Assembly: GCA_016194505.1 (NCBI GenBank)
Contig: JACQBK010000019.1
Location: 1-39,454 of the forward strand
Source of the DNA: Ignavibacteriales bacterium
GTDB taxonomy: Bacteria; Bacteroidota; Ignavibacteria; UBA10030
Direction of reading: 5' to 3'
DNA: 39,454 bases
In this document: piece by piece, positions 24,522 through 31,567 of the stretch
How the letters are laid out: every line of letters starts with the position of its first letter
Numbering within the stretch: position 1 is the first letter of the stretch
The notes under the pieces: generated by a model
Database searches by the model: none
What the model was told of the DNA's origin: nothing
The model's input: only the letters and a program-made list of their open reading frames with translations
Position numbers and translations under genes: made by a program

Positions 24522-24926
24522 ATGAAAAAAGTTTATATCGAAGGAAAGCTTTGTATTGGGCCAAACTTTTCCAAAGCCGAGTTTGCGCTCATGAAAAGAA
24601 ATCTTGCTGAGCAAAAGGGGCTGGCAACTCTCGCCGACCTCCTTGGAACCGCCGGCAATATCCAGCGACTGAAAATCCTCTATCTTTTATATGCCCACAA
24701 AGAACTGTGCGTATGCGACCTTGCTGAAGCATTAGAACTGACTGACTCTGCGGCCTCTCAGCATTTACGAAAGCTTAAGGATAGAAACATTGTCAAGACA
24801 CGCCGTCAGGGACAAACCATTTATTATTCTCTTGTGCCAACCCCATTTATGGTGCGCCTAGAGGAGATGCTCGGTAGAAATGAAACAAAAGAACGATACG
24901 CTTTTGTGCTAAACGACGAGGAATAA
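24522..24926 (+). CDS. ArsR/SmtB-family metal-responsive repressor
   Basis: The 134-residue winged-helix protein has the alpha-3 metal motif E-L-C63-V-C65-D-L used by ArsR-type sensors for soft metals, followed by the recognition helix region TDSAASQHLRKLKDRNIVKTRRQGQTIYYSL. An extra N-terminal cysteine (Cys11) could be a third ligand. AAAGG lies about 8 bases before the ATG, and a 28-bp palindrome stands just upstream. It is the first gene of a three-gene operon with MerTP and a CopZ-like protein, with only 3 bases to the next gene. It should repress the operon until metal binds. Whether the metal is Hg, As, Cu or another is not visible. Confidence 0.93.
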   Translation: MKKVYIEGKLCIGPNFSKAEFALMKRNLAEQKGLATLADLLGTAGNIQRLKILYLLYAHKELCVCDLAEALELTDSAASQHLRKLKDRNIVKTRRQGQTIYYSLVPTPFMVRLEEMLGRNETKERYAFVLNDEE

Positions 24927-24929
24927 ATC

Positions 24930-25520
24930 ATGCAAAAAATGTCTTTGCCCGCGTTCGGGAGTGTTATGACGGCTATCGTTGCGTCGCTCTGTTGTCTTGG
25001 GCCTGTTCTCGTGGCTTTGCTGGGAGTTGGAAGTATCGGAGCCTTTGCCGTATTTGAAAGCTACCGTCCGTATCTCATCGGAGCTACGGGTGTCCTGCTT
25101 GGCGCTGCATTCTATATCGTTTACAAAAAGCGTGAAGTACGGTGCGAGGACGGCACCTGTAAAATAGAAGATGCGGGAAAGTGGAACAAGATCGGCGTCT
25201 GGAGCGCAACATTCCTCGCCGTTATTGCAATCGCATTCCCATATTTGGGCGTTGCTCCTCCAAGTTCGACCAATGTGACCGTACAAAGCAAGGCGGTCGT
25301 CTCCTTGGGTATCGAAGGAATGGACTGTAAGGCGTGTGCCGTCGGTATTGAAGGATCGCTGGCAAGCATTCACGGCGTCCATAAAGCACGCATAAATTTT
25401 GAGAAGGGTTCGGGAGTTGTTGAATATGATTCTACGCTTGTTAAGCCGGATGCCCTTATCGGTCGTGTGAAAGAAAATGGGTTTACTGCCACCATTATAG
25501 AGCATAAAAAAGGAAATTAA
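24930..25520 (+). CDS. MerT-MerP fusion, mercuric-type metal transporter
   Basis: The 196-residue protein joins a MerT-like membrane part to a MerP-like metal-binding domain. The first helix contains the MerT cysteine pair C21-C22 in VASLCCLGPVLVALLG, a loop holds Cys72 and Cys77, and three hydrophobic segments span about residues 10-33, 46-65 and 90-108. The C-terminal HMA domain (~122-192) has G-M-D-C133-K-A-C136. In known mer operons MerP hands Hg(II) to MerT, which imports it to the cytoplasm for MerA. No merA is present here and the regulator is ArsR rather than MerR. The next gene starts 1 base after the stop, so they are coupled. Confidence 0.92.
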   Translation: MQKMSLPAFGSVMTAIVASLCCLGPVLVALLGVGSIGAFAVFESYRPYLIGATGVLLGAAFYIVYKKREVRCEDGTCKIEDAGKWNKIGVWSATFLAVIAIAFPYLGVAPPSSTNVTVQSKAVVSLGIEGMDCKACAVGIEGSLASIHGVHKARINFEKGSGVVEYDSTLVKPDALIGRVKENGFTATIIEHKKGN

Positions 25521-25521
25521 C

Positions 25522-26052
25522 ATGAATTCCTGCTGCGCGCTTCCCGTTGAAGTTATTGCCGCTGACCAGCACAAAATTAACGATGACTGTTGCTTGGTCA
25601 CTGAAAAAACGTCTGCACCCGCAAGAGCCGAGTGCCCAATTTCTAAAACCTCCTCGCGGAAAGTTCAGCGAAAAACTCTTGAGCACTTACTGAAACCTGA
25701 GAAAATCGCTGCGATACAAAATGTTCAGTATTATTACTGCACAGCACCTGATTGCAATGTTGTGTATTTTTCAAATGAAAACGTTCCACACTTTACAGTC
25801 GAAGATGTCAGTGTAAAGGTGCTTTCCAAAGACAACGGTGACGATGTTAATGTCTGTTATTGTTTCAACTGGACGCGTGGGCGCATTAAAGAGGAAATCG
25901 CGCAAACAGGAAAATCATCCGCCTCGCTTCAAATAGCGCGGGAAGTGAAAGCCGGCACTTGTTCCTGCGACATCAAAAACCCGAAAGGCGAGTGCTGTCT
26001 CGGTGATGTGAATTCTTTCGTTAAAACGGTGAGCCTGAAGGAAAACGGGTAG
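25522..26052 (+). CDS. CopZ-like cysteine-rich metallochaperone
   Basis: The 176-residue soluble protein has many Cys: C4-C5, C23-C24, C38, then C73/C78 in YYYCTAPDCNVVYFS, C112/C114 in VCYCFNWTRGRI, and C147/C149/C158/C159 in AGTCSCDIKNPKGECCLG. The arrangement matches the N-terminal zinc and [2Fe-2S] domain of Archaeoglobus CopZ and related putative iron-sulfur metallochaperones. The usual HMA domain is missing, but the MerTP gene in front supplies one. The ATG begins 1 base after the MerTP stop. The likely job is receiving or reducing the imported metal in the cytoplasm; this last point is inference. Confidence 0.82.
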   Translation: MNSCCALPVEVIAADQHKINDDCCLVTEKTSAPARAECPISKTSSRKVQRKTLEHLLKPEKIAAIQNVQYYYCTAPDCNVVYFSNENVPHFTVEDVSVKVLSKDNGDDVNVCYCFNWTRGRIKEEIAQTGKSSASLQIAREVKAGTCSCDIKNPKGECCLGDVNSFVKTVSLKENG

Positions 26053-26112
26053 GAGAATCAAAAACCTCAAGAACTAAAAAATCCACCGCGGAGAACATAA
26101 AGATTTTTGTAG

Positions 26113-26177
26113 GGGTTTGATTCATCAAACCCGTTTATGCGGTTATTCATTGAGGGGCTTGATAAAATCAAGCCCCT
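26113..26177. repeat. Two palindromes, GGGTTTGAT and AGGGGCTTGAT
   Basis: GGGTTTGAT-tc-ATCAAACCC (26113-26132) and AGGGGCTTGAT-aaa-ATCAAGCCCCT (26153-26177) have perfect arms and share the TTGAT apex. Confidence 0.75.
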
Positions 26178-26193
26178 GCAAATAAAAAATCAA

Positions 26194-26223
26194 AAGAGCG
26201 GTTCCATGTATGGAGTCGCTCTT
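26194..26223 (+). terminator. Second copy of the AAGAGCG/TTCCATGTATGGA stem-loop
   Basis: AAGAGCG (26194-26200) pairs with CGCTCTT (26217-26223), capped by TCCAT-gt-ATGGA. The unit is nearly identical to 24323-24352, so the two copies flank the ArsR-MerTP-CopZ operon, one before it and one after. Confidence 0.6.
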
Positions 26224-26272
26224 GCTGTTTATTGGGGGCAAAGAAAAGATTTCTGAGATTACTGTAAGCCTC

Positions 26273-26301
26273 TGTAGAGCGAAATGTCATTTCGCTCTAC
26301 A
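26273..26301. repeat. 14-bp-arm palindrome TGTAGAGCGAAATG
   Basis: TGTAGAGCGAAATG (26273-26286) and CATTTCGCTCTACA (26288-26301) are perfect complements around one base. This is one of the longest perfect palindromes in the window. Confidence 0.8.
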
Positions 26302-26315
26302 AAACAAAACCTTTT

Positions 26316-26343
26316 GTAGGGGCGTATAGCAATACGCCCCTAC
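26316..26343. repeat. Palindrome GTAGGGGCGTAT-agca-ATACGCCCCTAC
   Basis: Perfect 12-bp arms and a 4-base loop. A half-element with the same left arm (TGTAGGGGCGTCCC) lies at about 21734-21747 downstream of the pdxJ start, so the family is dispersed. Confidence 0.78.
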
Positions 26344-26463
26344 GATCGAAATTTCCTTCTACAAACCAAAAGGTGAAGCCCATCTTTCGATGAACTCCAC
26401 CTTATTATATTTAAACCTCTAAATGACTTTCCCGGCATCTTTAAGGCGTTGGGAATTTACTGC

Positions 26464-26486
26464 AGGGGCGAGGTGACCTCGCCCCT
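26464..26486. repeat. Palindrome AGGGGCGAGGT-g-ACCTCGCCCCT
   Basis: Perfect 11-bp arms with a 1-base centre, positioned just after the end of the microcompartment operon (minus strand), where it could act as its terminator hairpin. Confidence 0.7.
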
Positions 26487-26506
26487 ACCTAAAAACAAAA
26501 ACTTTT

Positions 26507-27064
26507 CTACTTCTTCCCCTTCACCTTCATTAATTCTTCGATAAGCTGTTTTTTGTTGGCTCGGGAAATTTCTCTGCCGTAAATCGTAAGCCCTTCTGCT
26601 GAGCGCGCTAACGAGCGGAGCTGGTGCACGGTCAGCCCGTCAAGCTCCTTAAAATACTCCTGCTCCTTTGCGCTTAAGCCTTCCGGCATTACGTAGGATT
26701 CTTCTGTAGATTCTTCTTCCTCTACTTCTTCTGGTTCGGGACTCGCTTCTTTGCCTAAGAGTTTTTCTGTTTCCGCTCTGCTCCGCGAGCTTTTTGAATA
26801 GATAATATTTTCCATTCCTTCAGCGGGACGGGGAATGACGTGCTTGGAAATAAGCTGTCCCACTTTTTGCGCCGCGGCTGCTCCCGCCTCTACTGCTGAA
26901 CGGACTGCCGCCGTATCACCGACTATTTTCACGGTAATCATCGCCGGGTCGGTGCGCTCTTTTCCTACAAGGACGACGTTGGCGGTTTTCACCATAGCGT
27001 CCGCCGCCTCGATGGCGCCAATCAATCCTTTGGTTTCTACTAAGCCGAGAGCGTAATCAATCAT
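26507..27064 (-). CDS. Bacterial microcompartment shell protein (BMC-H) with C-terminal Rho-N/SAP-like tail
   Basis: From the ATG at 27064 the product is 185 residues. Residues 1-95 are a single BMC domain: [65 protein letters not shown]. These form hexameric shell tiles. An acidic linker (EASPEPEEVEEEES) leads to about 40 residues, LTVHQLRSLARSAEG...SRANKKQLIEELMKV, which resemble a Rho N-terminal or SAP-type helix-extended-loop-helix fold, often nucleic-acid binding. An upstream in-frame ATG (27136) would translate a palindrome, so it is not preferred. It follows the second shell gene in the same direction. No enzyme for a known compartment pathway is adjacent. Confidence 0.88.
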   Translation of the reverse strand: MIDYALGLVETKGLIGAIEAADAMVKTANVVLVGKERTDPAMITVKIVGDTAAVRSAVEAGAAAAQKVGQLISKHVIPRPAEGMENIIYSKSSRSRAETEKLLGKEASPEPEEVEEEESTEESYVMPEGLSAKEQEYFKELDGLTVHQLRSLARSAEGLTIYGREISRANKKQLIEELMKVKGKK

Positions 27065-27097
27065 GGGTTGATATGGTTTGGCATGGTTTGAAAATCC

Positions 27098-27122
27098 GCC
27101 CGTCCCGTTGTGCGGGACGGGC
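27098..27122. repeat. Palindrome GCCCGTCCCG-ttgtg-CGGGACGGGC between shell genes
   Basis: Perfect 10-bp arms and a 5-base loop between the two microcompartment genes. It could reduce transcription of the downstream gene or set a stoichiometry by differential mRNA decay. It is also a TCCCG/CGGGA variant. Confidence 0.65.
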
Positions 27123-27150
27123 AGTTCTAAGTTCACTTGGAAAGGGTGAA

Positions 27151-27444
27151 TTACTTTGCGGGCCGCTTTGGGAGAATCATTTCCACGTCGCTGTGCGGGC
27201 GCGGGATCACGTGGACCGAGACCAGCTCACCGACACGCTGTGCCGCCGCTGCGCCTGCATCCGTGGCGGCTTTCACTGCTCCGACATCGCCCCGGACCAT
27301 CACGGTAACATATCCGCCACCGATTTGCTCTTTGCCGATAAGAGTTACTTTGGCGGCTTTGACCATCGCATCCGCCGCTTCAATGGCACCGACAAGCCCT
27401 TTGGTTTCCACCATTCCGAGCGCGTCAAGCGAAATATCTGACAT
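27151..27444 (-). CDS. Bacterial microcompartment shell protein (BMC-H, PduA/EutM-like)
   Basis: The 97-residue protein is one BMC domain of standard length: [75 protein letters not shown]. The GGGY segment fits the usual pore-loop position. Such proteins assemble as hexamers in the flat facets of a protein shell. It is the first gene of a two-gene unit; the second shell protein follows after about 85 bases with a hairpin between. No pentameric vertex protein or encapsulated enzyme is seen here, so the locus is a satellite or the other parts lie elsewhere. Confidence 0.96.
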   Translation of the reverse strand: MSDISLDALGMVETKGLVGAIEAADAMVKAAKVTLIGKEQIGGGYVTVMVRGDVGAVKAATDAGAAAAQRVGELVSVHVIPRPHSDVEMILPKRPAK

Positions 27445-27598
27445 GGGTGCTTCTCCTTAAATATATTGAAGAACTATTTGTATCAAGACTGCCGCCAATA
27501 TAAAGAATGCCCCCCGAAATGTCAACATGTAATTAAGCGTGCTCCCGGTACGGGGGATGCGGATTTCCTGATTTTGCCGTATCTTTGAACCCGTTATA

Positions 27599-27684
27599 GA
27601 GCCATCCGATGAATCGGATGGCTCCCGAATGTGCAAAACCCCTGAGGTTTTGTAAAAACGAAGGCGTCGACTTTAGTCAATGCC
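27599..27684. repeat. Palindrome cluster: GAGCCATCCGAT, AAAACC and GGCGT(C)GACT hairpins
   Basis: GAGCCATCCGAT-ga-ATCGGATGGCTC (27599-27624) is perfect. AAAACC/GGTTTT (27635-27651) and GGCGTCGACT-tt-AGTCAATGCC (27663-27684) repeat the two-hairpin order seen at 16504-16556. They lie upstream of the M14 peptidase gene. Confidence 0.72.
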
Positions 27685-27716
27685 AATAAAAAACCGCTTC
27701 AACACAGATACTATCT

Positions 27717-28907
27717 ATGACAAAAGACCACACATCCCAATCCACTATTGCCCAAGAGTTGTTCGATTCATACCCTCAGCACAAGCTCTCGGAAATCCAA
27801 TCGCGGCGATTTACGCAGGCGGATATGTTCCGTTGGATCAAACCGCTTCACGAAAAGCGTGCGTTTGAAATGACTCCGCTTGGTCAATCGGCGGAAGGGC
27901 GCCCTCTGTCGCTTCTTAAATTGGGCAATGGGGCAACGAAAGTGCTGATGTGGTCGCAGATGCACGGCGATGAGCCAACCGCTACGATGGCACTCTTGGA
28001 TATGTTAAATTTTTTCGCCAACGCCCCTGCGCATAGTGTCACAAAAACTATCCGGGAAAATTTGACGCTGTTGATTATTCCCATGCTGAATCCCGATGGC
28101 GCGGAACGATTTCAGCGCAGAACTGCGCAACGCGTTGATATGAACCGGGATGCCATCGCATTAGAAACTCCCGAAGCCCGCATCCTCAAGGAAACAAGAA
28201 ATAAATTTAATCCGCAGTTTGGTTTTAATCTGCACGACCAAGACCCGCGTTATACCGTCGGCGCAACAAAAGAGGTCAGCACGATTGCGCTTCTTGCTCC
28301 GGCGTTCAATGAAGAGCGATCCGATAACAACGCTCGGCTTCCCGCAAAAAAAGTCGCTGCAATGTTCGCGTCGGTAATGAATCAATTCATTCCGGGCCAC
28401 GTATCAAAGTACGATGATACATTCGAGCCGCGCGCATTCGGTGATAATATTCAACGATGGGGCACGAGCACGGTGCTTGTCGAGTCCGGCGGCCGGGGGA
28501 ACGACCGCGACAAAATGTTCATCAGAAAATTAAACTACGTCGGATTGTTGATGTCCCTCTGCGCAATTGCAACGCGTGAGTACGAAGCAGTGGATGTTAA
28601 CGCGTACGAGCAACTTCCGTTCAACACAAAAAATTTGTACGATCTCATTCTTCGCGACGCCCGCATCAAAGCAAGTGAGCACGCTCTGTCCGTCAAAGCC
28701 GATATCGGCATCAACATTGACGAGCAAGCTGATGCCGCCAATGGCAACGTAACGCTTGTTGGCAAAGTGATGGACATCGGGGATTTGAGCACATACGGCG
28801 CATTCGAAGAAATCAATCTCGCAGGCGTTTCGGTCAACGAAAACCTCGTTCGGATTGATGCGATACTTTCTCTGCAAGATATTCACGCGTTATCAAAGAA
28901 AAAATAA
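27717..28907 (+). CDS. M14-family zinc carboxypeptidase-like protein
   Basis: The 396-residue protein has the zinc ligands H83-G-D-E86 in SQMHGDEPTATMALLD and His173 in NLHDQDPRYT. It also has the family motif NPDGAERFQRR...DMNRD (about 126-145), where Arg/Asn bind the substrate carboxylate, and the catalytic Glu in TVLVESGG. A signal peptide is not evident, so it may act in the cytoplasm, trimming C-terminal residues from peptides or acting on a peptidoglycan fragment. The C-terminal part (about 290-396) is an added beta-rich domain without an obvious name. No Shine-Dalgarno is visible. Confidence 0.85.
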   Translation: MTKDHTSQSTIAQELFDSYPQHKLSEIQSRRFTQADMFRWIKPLHEKRAFEMTPLGQSAEGRPLSLLKLGNGATKVLMWSQMHGDEPTATMALLDMLNFFANAPAHSVTKTIRENLTLLIIPMLNPDGAERFQRRTAQRVDMNRDAIALETPEARILKETRNKFNPQFGFNLHDQDPRYTVGATKEVSTIALLAPAFNEERSDNNARLPAKKVAAMFASVMNQFIPGHVSKYDDTFEPRAFGDNIQRWGTSTVLVESGGRGNDRDKMFIRKLNYVGLLMSLCAIATREYEAVDVNAYEQLPFNTKNLYDLILRDARIKASEHALSVKADIGINIDEQADAANGNVTLVGKVMDIGDLSTYGAFEEINLAGVSVNENLVRIDAILSLQDIHALSKKK

Positions 28908-29047
28908 GGTTTATTCCTGTTTTTTCGGTCCTTGCTTTTCCTTGCTATCAGGGGCGGTTTTTCGTAATTTAGAGTTAACAGCATTCTCTCCAGGCCGATT
29001 TCTCAGCCTCTTTGGGGAAATTGGGCGGTCTATGGAATTTTATCGGC

Positions 29048-29076
29048 GGAACTTGAGCCGATGATTTTATGTTAAG
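29048..29076 (+). promoter_or_regulatory. Possible ECF-type promoter of the sigma factor gene
   Basis: GGAACTT (29048-29054) matches the -35 word of many ECF sigma factors, and GTTAAG begins 16 bases later. The distance to the likely ATG (29153) leaves a leader of about 70 bases. Autoregulation is common for ECF operons, but the -10 consensus for this subfamily is unknown, so this is weak evidence. An inverted repeat GGCGGTCT (29024-29031) / AGACCGCC (29082-29089) encloses it. Confidence 0.35.
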
Positions 29077-29152
29077 ACAACAGACCGCCTTGGTTCCTCA
29101 GACTGTGCAATGTTGATTGGGATCTCGCAAAGGGGAAACTTATAGGCAACGC

Positions 29153-29746
29153 ATGATCCCGGTTCTTACAGCGGTCCTTTCCCGCACAACGCGGAAAAAA
29201 CATAACGAGTTCGAGCAAGAAGCTCTTCCTCATATGGACGTGTTGTACAATTTTGCTTTACGTACAACCGGCAATGAGGATGACGCGCGGGATTTGCTCC
29301 AGGAAACGTATCTCAAAGCGTACCGTTTCTGGGAAAAGTACGAAAAAGGAACGAACATCCGGGCATGGCTGTTCCGGATCATGAAAAACTCGTACATCAA
29401 CCGCTACCGGAAGGAAACAAAAGAACCGGATAAAGTTGATTACGACGAGATCGAGAATTTCTACAACTCCATTCGCGCGGAGTCCACAGACCCAAACGAC
29501 CTTCAGCAAAAACTGTTCGGCAATTTGCTGGGCGATGAGGTCGCAAAGGCGTTAGAAAGCCTGCCGGAAGATTTTCGGACGGTCGTTATCCTCTCTGATA
29601 TAGAAGGATTGACATACGAAGAAATTGCGGAGTTCGTTGAGTGCCCTATCGGCACGGTTCGTTCACGGCTCCATCGCGGCAGAAAGCTGCTGCAGGTAAC
29701 GCTGTATGAGTACGCAAAAAGTCAAGGGATGATTAAAAACGATTAG
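29153..29746 (+). CDS. ECF-type RNA polymerase sigma factor
   Basis: From the ATG at 29153 the protein is 197 residues; an upstream TTG at 29117 is a weaker start. Region 2 is visible in MDVLYNFALRTTGNEDDARDLLQETYLKAYRFWEKYEKGTNIRAWLFRIMKNSYINRYRK. Region 4 is visible in ALESLPEDFRTVVILSDIEGLTYEEIAEFVECPIGTVRSRLHRGRKLL. The gene lies 30-45 bases before a zinc-finger anti-sigma factor, the usual operon. It directs RNA polymerase to a stress regulon; the signal is inferred to be redox or metal, because the partner has a zinc-binding anti-sigma motif. Confidence 0.95.
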   Translation: MIPVLTAVLSRTTRKKHNEFEQEALPHMDVLYNFALRTTGNEDDARDLLQETYLKAYRFWEKYEKGTNIRAWLFRIMKNSYINRYRKETKEPDKVDYDEIENFYNSIRAESTDPNDLQQKLFGNLLGDEVAKALESLPEDFRTVVILSDIEGLTYEEIAEFVECPIGTVRSRLHRGRKLLQVTLYEYAKSQGMIKND

Positions 29747-29791
29747 AAGTTTTTCCATGCACATTGTTAAACTATTGTGTGGAGTCTGGTT

Positions 29792-30637
29792 TTGAATTGC
29801 AGTGAGATACAAAAAAATTTAGGTGATGCAATAGATAAGTTTTTGCCGAAGCATCTCGAGAGGGAATTTCACGCCCACCTCGAAGCATGCCGCAATTGCA
29901 GAAATGCCTACGAACTTGAAGTGTTGGCAAAAGCTATCATTCGGAAGAACGTTAAACGAGTTGCAACGCCGCCTTCGATCCACAGCGCGGTAGCGTTTTC
30001 TCTCCAAAAGGAATACAACGCTTCCCCCGAGCACAAAAGCGGACTGAAAACTTGGGTTGTGCGTGTCTTCGGAAACCGCCCGTTGCTTCCCACGCTTGCA
30101 ACGGGTCTTGCTTTGGCGGTCTTTCTGTACTTTTTTGTTCTCCCGGCAAAAGATTCCCGCTCCGAAACCTCACACAGCGCGGCAAACGATATTATGAACC
30201 AAACGCTGAATAATTTTTCCTTAGTGCGCTCCGGAGAGCTAAAACCTAAATTCGTATCGTGTTTTCCCGAAGCAGTGCAGGCTTTCTTTGAAAAAAACGG
30301 TTTTGAAGTTCCCGTGAAGATGATAAAGCTTGCTGACTGCGATTGGTATGGTGCGAATTATTCGGAATATAGCGGCGTGAAATTAGCGCATATCGTTTAT
30401 AAAATTGGGGATGAAACCGTATATGTCTGTCAGGTCAGACAAGAAGATGCAATGAGGGGTACGACTCTGCACCTGCCGCCCGCGGCGAAAAAAGAGCTTG
30501 CCCGCTCCGGCTGGTACACCGACCCCAGTCACGGAGAAGAGTGCAACATCATTGTATGGATAGAAGATGGAACACTCTGTGCGGCTTCTTCTACAATGAA
30601 GAAACAAAAACTGCTTGCCCTGCTGACAACGCCCTAG
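29792..30637 (+). CDS. Membrane-anchored zinc-binding anti-sigma factor
   Basis: The N-terminal domain has Cys3 followed by H-L-E-A-C-R-N-C (HxxxCxxC), the ZAS motif that binds zinc and the cognate sigma factor. One transmembrane segment (PLLPTLATGLALAVFLYFFVLP) precedes a periplasmic region of about 170 residues with several cysteines. GGAG lies 7 bases before a TTG at 29792 that begins LNCSEIQKN; a GTG at 29777 is the other option. The gene follows the sigma factor in the same operon. Its C-terminal domain may sense envelope stress. A stem-loop overlaps its stop codon. Confidence 0.88.
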   Translation: MNCSEIQKNLGDAIDKFLPKHLEREFHAHLEACRNCRNAYELEVLAKAIIRKNVKRVATPPSIHSAVAFSLQKEYNASPEHKSGLKTWVVRVFGNRPLLPTLATGLALAVFLYFFVLPAKDSRSETSHSAANDIMNQTLNNFSLVRSGELKPKFVSCFPEAVQAFFEKNGFEVPVKMIKLADCDWYGANYSEYSGVKLAHIVYKIGDETVYVCQVRQEDAMRGTTLHLPPAAKKELARSGWYTDPSHGEECNIIVWIEDGTLCAASSTMKKQKLLALLTTP

Positions 30638-30644
30638 GCGTTGT
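30626..30644 (+). terminator. Hairpin across the anti-sigma stop codon
   Basis: ACAACGCC-cta-GGCGTTGT, perfect 8-bp arms, spans the stop codon of the anti-sigma gene and lies between convergent genes. There is no T run, so a transcription barrier or mRNA end is only likely. Confidence 0.45.
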
Positions 30645-30723
30645 TAAGCACTATTCCCAACCTCATTTAAAACCTTTTCTGTAAATCGTTCCATAAACGC
30701 ACGCGGTAACCCTGCATTCCTAA

Positions 30724-31296
30724 TCAGCCAAGTATTTGCGCGAGATGATGCTTCAGATGTCTTATGTAATCTCGGATTAAAAACTCCAGCGTTACAGGCT
30801 CCTTTTCTCCAATAAAACAACGGTTGTGCAGTTTCTCTTCCGGAACAATCGAGAGAAGATGCAACAAGTGCGTATTGTAGGAACCCCAAAGCTGAACAAG
30901 GCTTTCCCACGTTTCAGTTTGGTAACCTTGTACCTTCACCCAGGTTTCTTGCTCGTAATCGGGCAACCGCACCTCGTTGCTTAATTGCGCTCTCACAAAA
31001 CGCTGGTGATTGTTGCTTGCAGAATCAATGAGGTGGCCGAGGATTTCTTTCTTTGACCATTTTCCCGAAGCGGGTTGAGCGCTGCTCTCATTCTCCGAAA
31101 TAGTAAGAAGTCGTGGTAACGACTCCGCCAATATTTTTTTGAATTCATCGCGAGTTTTTTGCATTGCTCTTCTCCACAGTTTTTTCTTCATCCACGGAAT
31201 AACTATAAAAAGAAACCACATTCCCGCAAGGATCGCAAACGCTAAGGCGAACATCAGAAGCTCATTTGCAGCAGTCTTTAGAAGAAGGGGTGGCAC
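30724..31296 (-). CDS. Membrane-anchored DinB-family protein
   Basis: The 190-residue protein begins with one hydrophobic segment (ELLMFALAFAILAGMWFLFIVIP) followed by a basic stretch. It continues as a DinB four-helix domain (about 45-190). Putative metal-binding histidines are seen in LGHLIDSASNNHQRF and DYIRHLKHHLAQILG, the usual three-His pattern. DinB-like proteins include thiol S-transferases, and the cytoplasmic form uses bacillithiol or mycothiol. The membrane anchor is unusual for the family. An internal Met (MQKTRDEF) could start a soluble form of about 146 residues. The gene is convergent with the anti-sigma gene. Confidence 0.8.
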   Translation of the reverse strand: MPPLLLKTAANELLMFALAFAILAGMWFLFIVIPWMKKKLWRRAMQKTRDEFKKILAESLPRLLTISENESSAQPASGKWSKKEILGHLIDSASNNHQRFVRAQLSNEVRLPDYEQETWVKVQGYQTETWESLVQLWGSYNTHLLHLLSIVPEEKLHNRCFIGEKEPVTLEFLIRDYIRHLKHHLAQILG

Positions 31297-31567
31297 TCCA
31301 AAATTCTCTTCTAAATGTTGTTGAAGGGTTTGTTGCTCTCGGTAAAGTTACCTCAAAAAATAAGTGGAATCAACCGTAGACAATATAGAGTGGAGAATTA
31401 TTTTAGATTTCAGTTTCCCTTACCTTGCGTTAATTCTGAAATCTAAGAAACTCGGAATAAGTCGCAACATTAAAAAACGCTTCTTGTTAAGCCCTGTGAG
31501 CCTGCTTGCTGTTTTTCTACTTTGCAGTCCTCTTGTTCTCCTCCCCGAATTCACTTACCTTGGTTTT

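Larger units (their letters stand above)
26053..26506. other. Gene-free region packed with six palindromes
   Basis: This 454-base gap holds no supportable gene. It contains perfect or near-perfect palindromes at 26113-26132, 26153-26177, 26194-26223, 26273-26301, 26316-26343 and 26464-26486. Four carry the word (G)TAGGGG or AGGGGC in the left arm, while the inner parts differ. Confidence 0.8.

Noticed and set aside
24930-25520. Complete mercury resistance operon
   Set aside because: MerA and MerR are missing; only transport and a chaperone-like protein are present.
24909-25601. 230-residue open frame on the minus strand
   Set aside because: It lies opposite MerTP and the operon's neighbours, and shows no conserved motif; codon structure fits the plus-strand genes.
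26113-26486. Possible CRISPR array
   Set aside because: The palindromes differ in sequence and spacing, there are no regular spacers and no cas genes nearby.
27065-27136. Extra 24 residues at the start of the second shell protein
   Set aside because: These codons read through a GCCCGTCCCG palindrome, and BMC domains begin close to the later Met.
31364-31567. N-terminal extension of the YwaF-like protein from a GTG
   Set aside because: The family begins at about residue 69 of this frame and no Shine-Dalgarno supports the GTG; kept as an alternative only.
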